64,000 bases of DNA from Carnimonas bestiolae (lineage in GTDB: Bacteria; Pseudomonadota; Gammaproteobacteria; Pseudomonadales; Halomonadaceae): assembly GCF_051251125.1 (NCBI RefSeq), contig NZ_JBPCZL010000009.1, one strand, 5' to 3'. Shown piece after piece: positions 63,609 to 64,000 of this stretch (position 1 is the stretch's first letter; every line of letters starts with the position of its first letter). Under the pieces are notes generated by a model. The model saw only the letters and a list, made by a program, of their open reading frames with translations. It searched no databases and had not been told where the DNA came from. Both the position numbers and the translations under genes were made by a program.

Positions 63609-64000
63609 CTAGCGTACCGGCAAGGTAACGTCGGCGAATATCGTTTCTTCATGACCAATGCCGGCTGCCATCGCCGCCTCGACGCGCTCACGAGTTAGAT
63701 GGGGAGCGAGACGCTCAAGGAAATCAAGCATGTAGCGACGCAAGAAGGTGCCACGACGAATGCCTACGCTGGTCAGCGAGCTATCAAAGAGATGTGAGGC
63801 ATCCACCGCCACCAGCCCTTCGCCCGGAATGGCTGCCGCCATGTGCGCCACGATGCCAATGCCCATGCCCAGACGGACATAGGTTTTTATCACGTCGGCA
63901 TCGGCGGCGGTTAGCACCACATTCGGCGACAGGCCCACCTTGCGGAACGCGCTATCCAACTGGGATCGTCCGGTAAAGCCGCGGGTATAGGTGATCAGTG
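63609..64000 (-). CDS. cysB: LysR-type regulator CysB, 3' part only
   Basis: CysB activates sulfate assimilation genes, including cysH found elsewhere in this window. About 130 residues of the effector domain are visible, and the frame remains open to the window edge, so the N-terminal helix-turn-helix lies outside. TADADVIKTYVRLGMGIGIVA and RRGTFLRRYMLDFLERLAPHLT match CysB closely; the final residues also agree with its length. Cbl is the close alternative, but the tail favours CysB. Confidence 0.9.
   Translation of the reverse strand, partial: LITYTRGFTGRSQLDSAFRKVGLSPNVVLTAADADVIKTYVRLGMGIGIVAHMAAAIPGEGLVAVDASHLFDSSLTSVGIRRGTFLRRYMLDFLERLAPHLTRERVEAAMAAGIGHEETIFADVTLPVR

Overview
The window is chromosomal DNA of a gammaproteobacterium, most likely a member of the Halomonadaceae. 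The evidence is the partial 16S rRNA gene at the left edge together with the gene content: an rpsU-dnaG-rpoD cluster, a six-gene Mnh/Mrp antiporter operon with a fused A/B subunit, an lptD-surA-rsmA-apaH block and an amgK-murU pair. The placement is by pattern recognition only. Most genes are well-conserved housekeeping genes on both strands. I saw no insertion sequence, prophage or CRISPR array.

Layout. 1-0.7 kb: 5' part of a 16S rRNA gene (minus strand) with leader boxA/boxC and promoter. 0.8-4.6 kb: GntR regulator, alpha/beta hydrolase, pabB, cysH. 4.7-9.3 kb: rpoD, dnaG and rpsU (macromolecular synthesis operon). 9.5-11.5 kb: tsaD-folB-folK. 11.5-18.9 kb (minus): lptD, surA, rsmA, apaH, glpE, cca. 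19.2-24.1 kb: amgK-murU (cell-wall recycling), an OsmC-family protein, an AI-2E-type permease and an MFS transporter. 24.1-28.6 kb (minus): orphan prepilin-type peptidase, a Coq7-like protein that has lost its metal ligands, hinT, prkB and purD. 28.9-36.1 kb: rsmE and the mnhA-C-D-E-F-G Na+(K+)/H+ antiporter operon. 36.2-41.4 kb: an orphan Hint-domain protein beside an AT-rich stretch, hemH, two small unknown genes and dnaB. 41.6-47.3 kb (minus): rpsF-rpsR-membrane protein-rplI, then rnr-rlmB. 47.8-48.2 kb: three tandem tRNA-Leu(CAG) genes. 48.5-50.6 kb: rhtA-like exporter and a membrane-anchored DNA/RNA endonuclease. 51.0-58.3 kb: a 2-ketogluconate utilisation cluster (ptxS-like regulator, kguE, kguK, an MHS-family transporter, kguD) followed by gnd. 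58.4-64.0 kb: DMT permease, an acuI/yhdH-like oxidoreductase, a LysR regulator, opgD and the 3' part of cysB, which runs off the right edge.

How genes work together. The kgu cluster takes up 2-ketogluconate, phosphorylates it (KguK) and reduces it to 6-phosphogluconate (KguD); the next gene, gnd, decarboxylates that product to ribulose-5-phosphate. A PtxS-like operator lies just before the regulator gene. The mnh operon provides proton-driven cation extrusion. CysH and CysB at opposite ends belong to sulfate assimilation. AmgK and MurU salvage N-acetylmuramic acid to UDP-MurNAc.

The most unusual items are the Coq7-like protein at about 25.1-25.8 kb, in which nearly all expected di-iron ligands are replaced; the orphan Hint-domain gene at 36.3-37.1 kb; and the large stem-loop inside the kgu operon.
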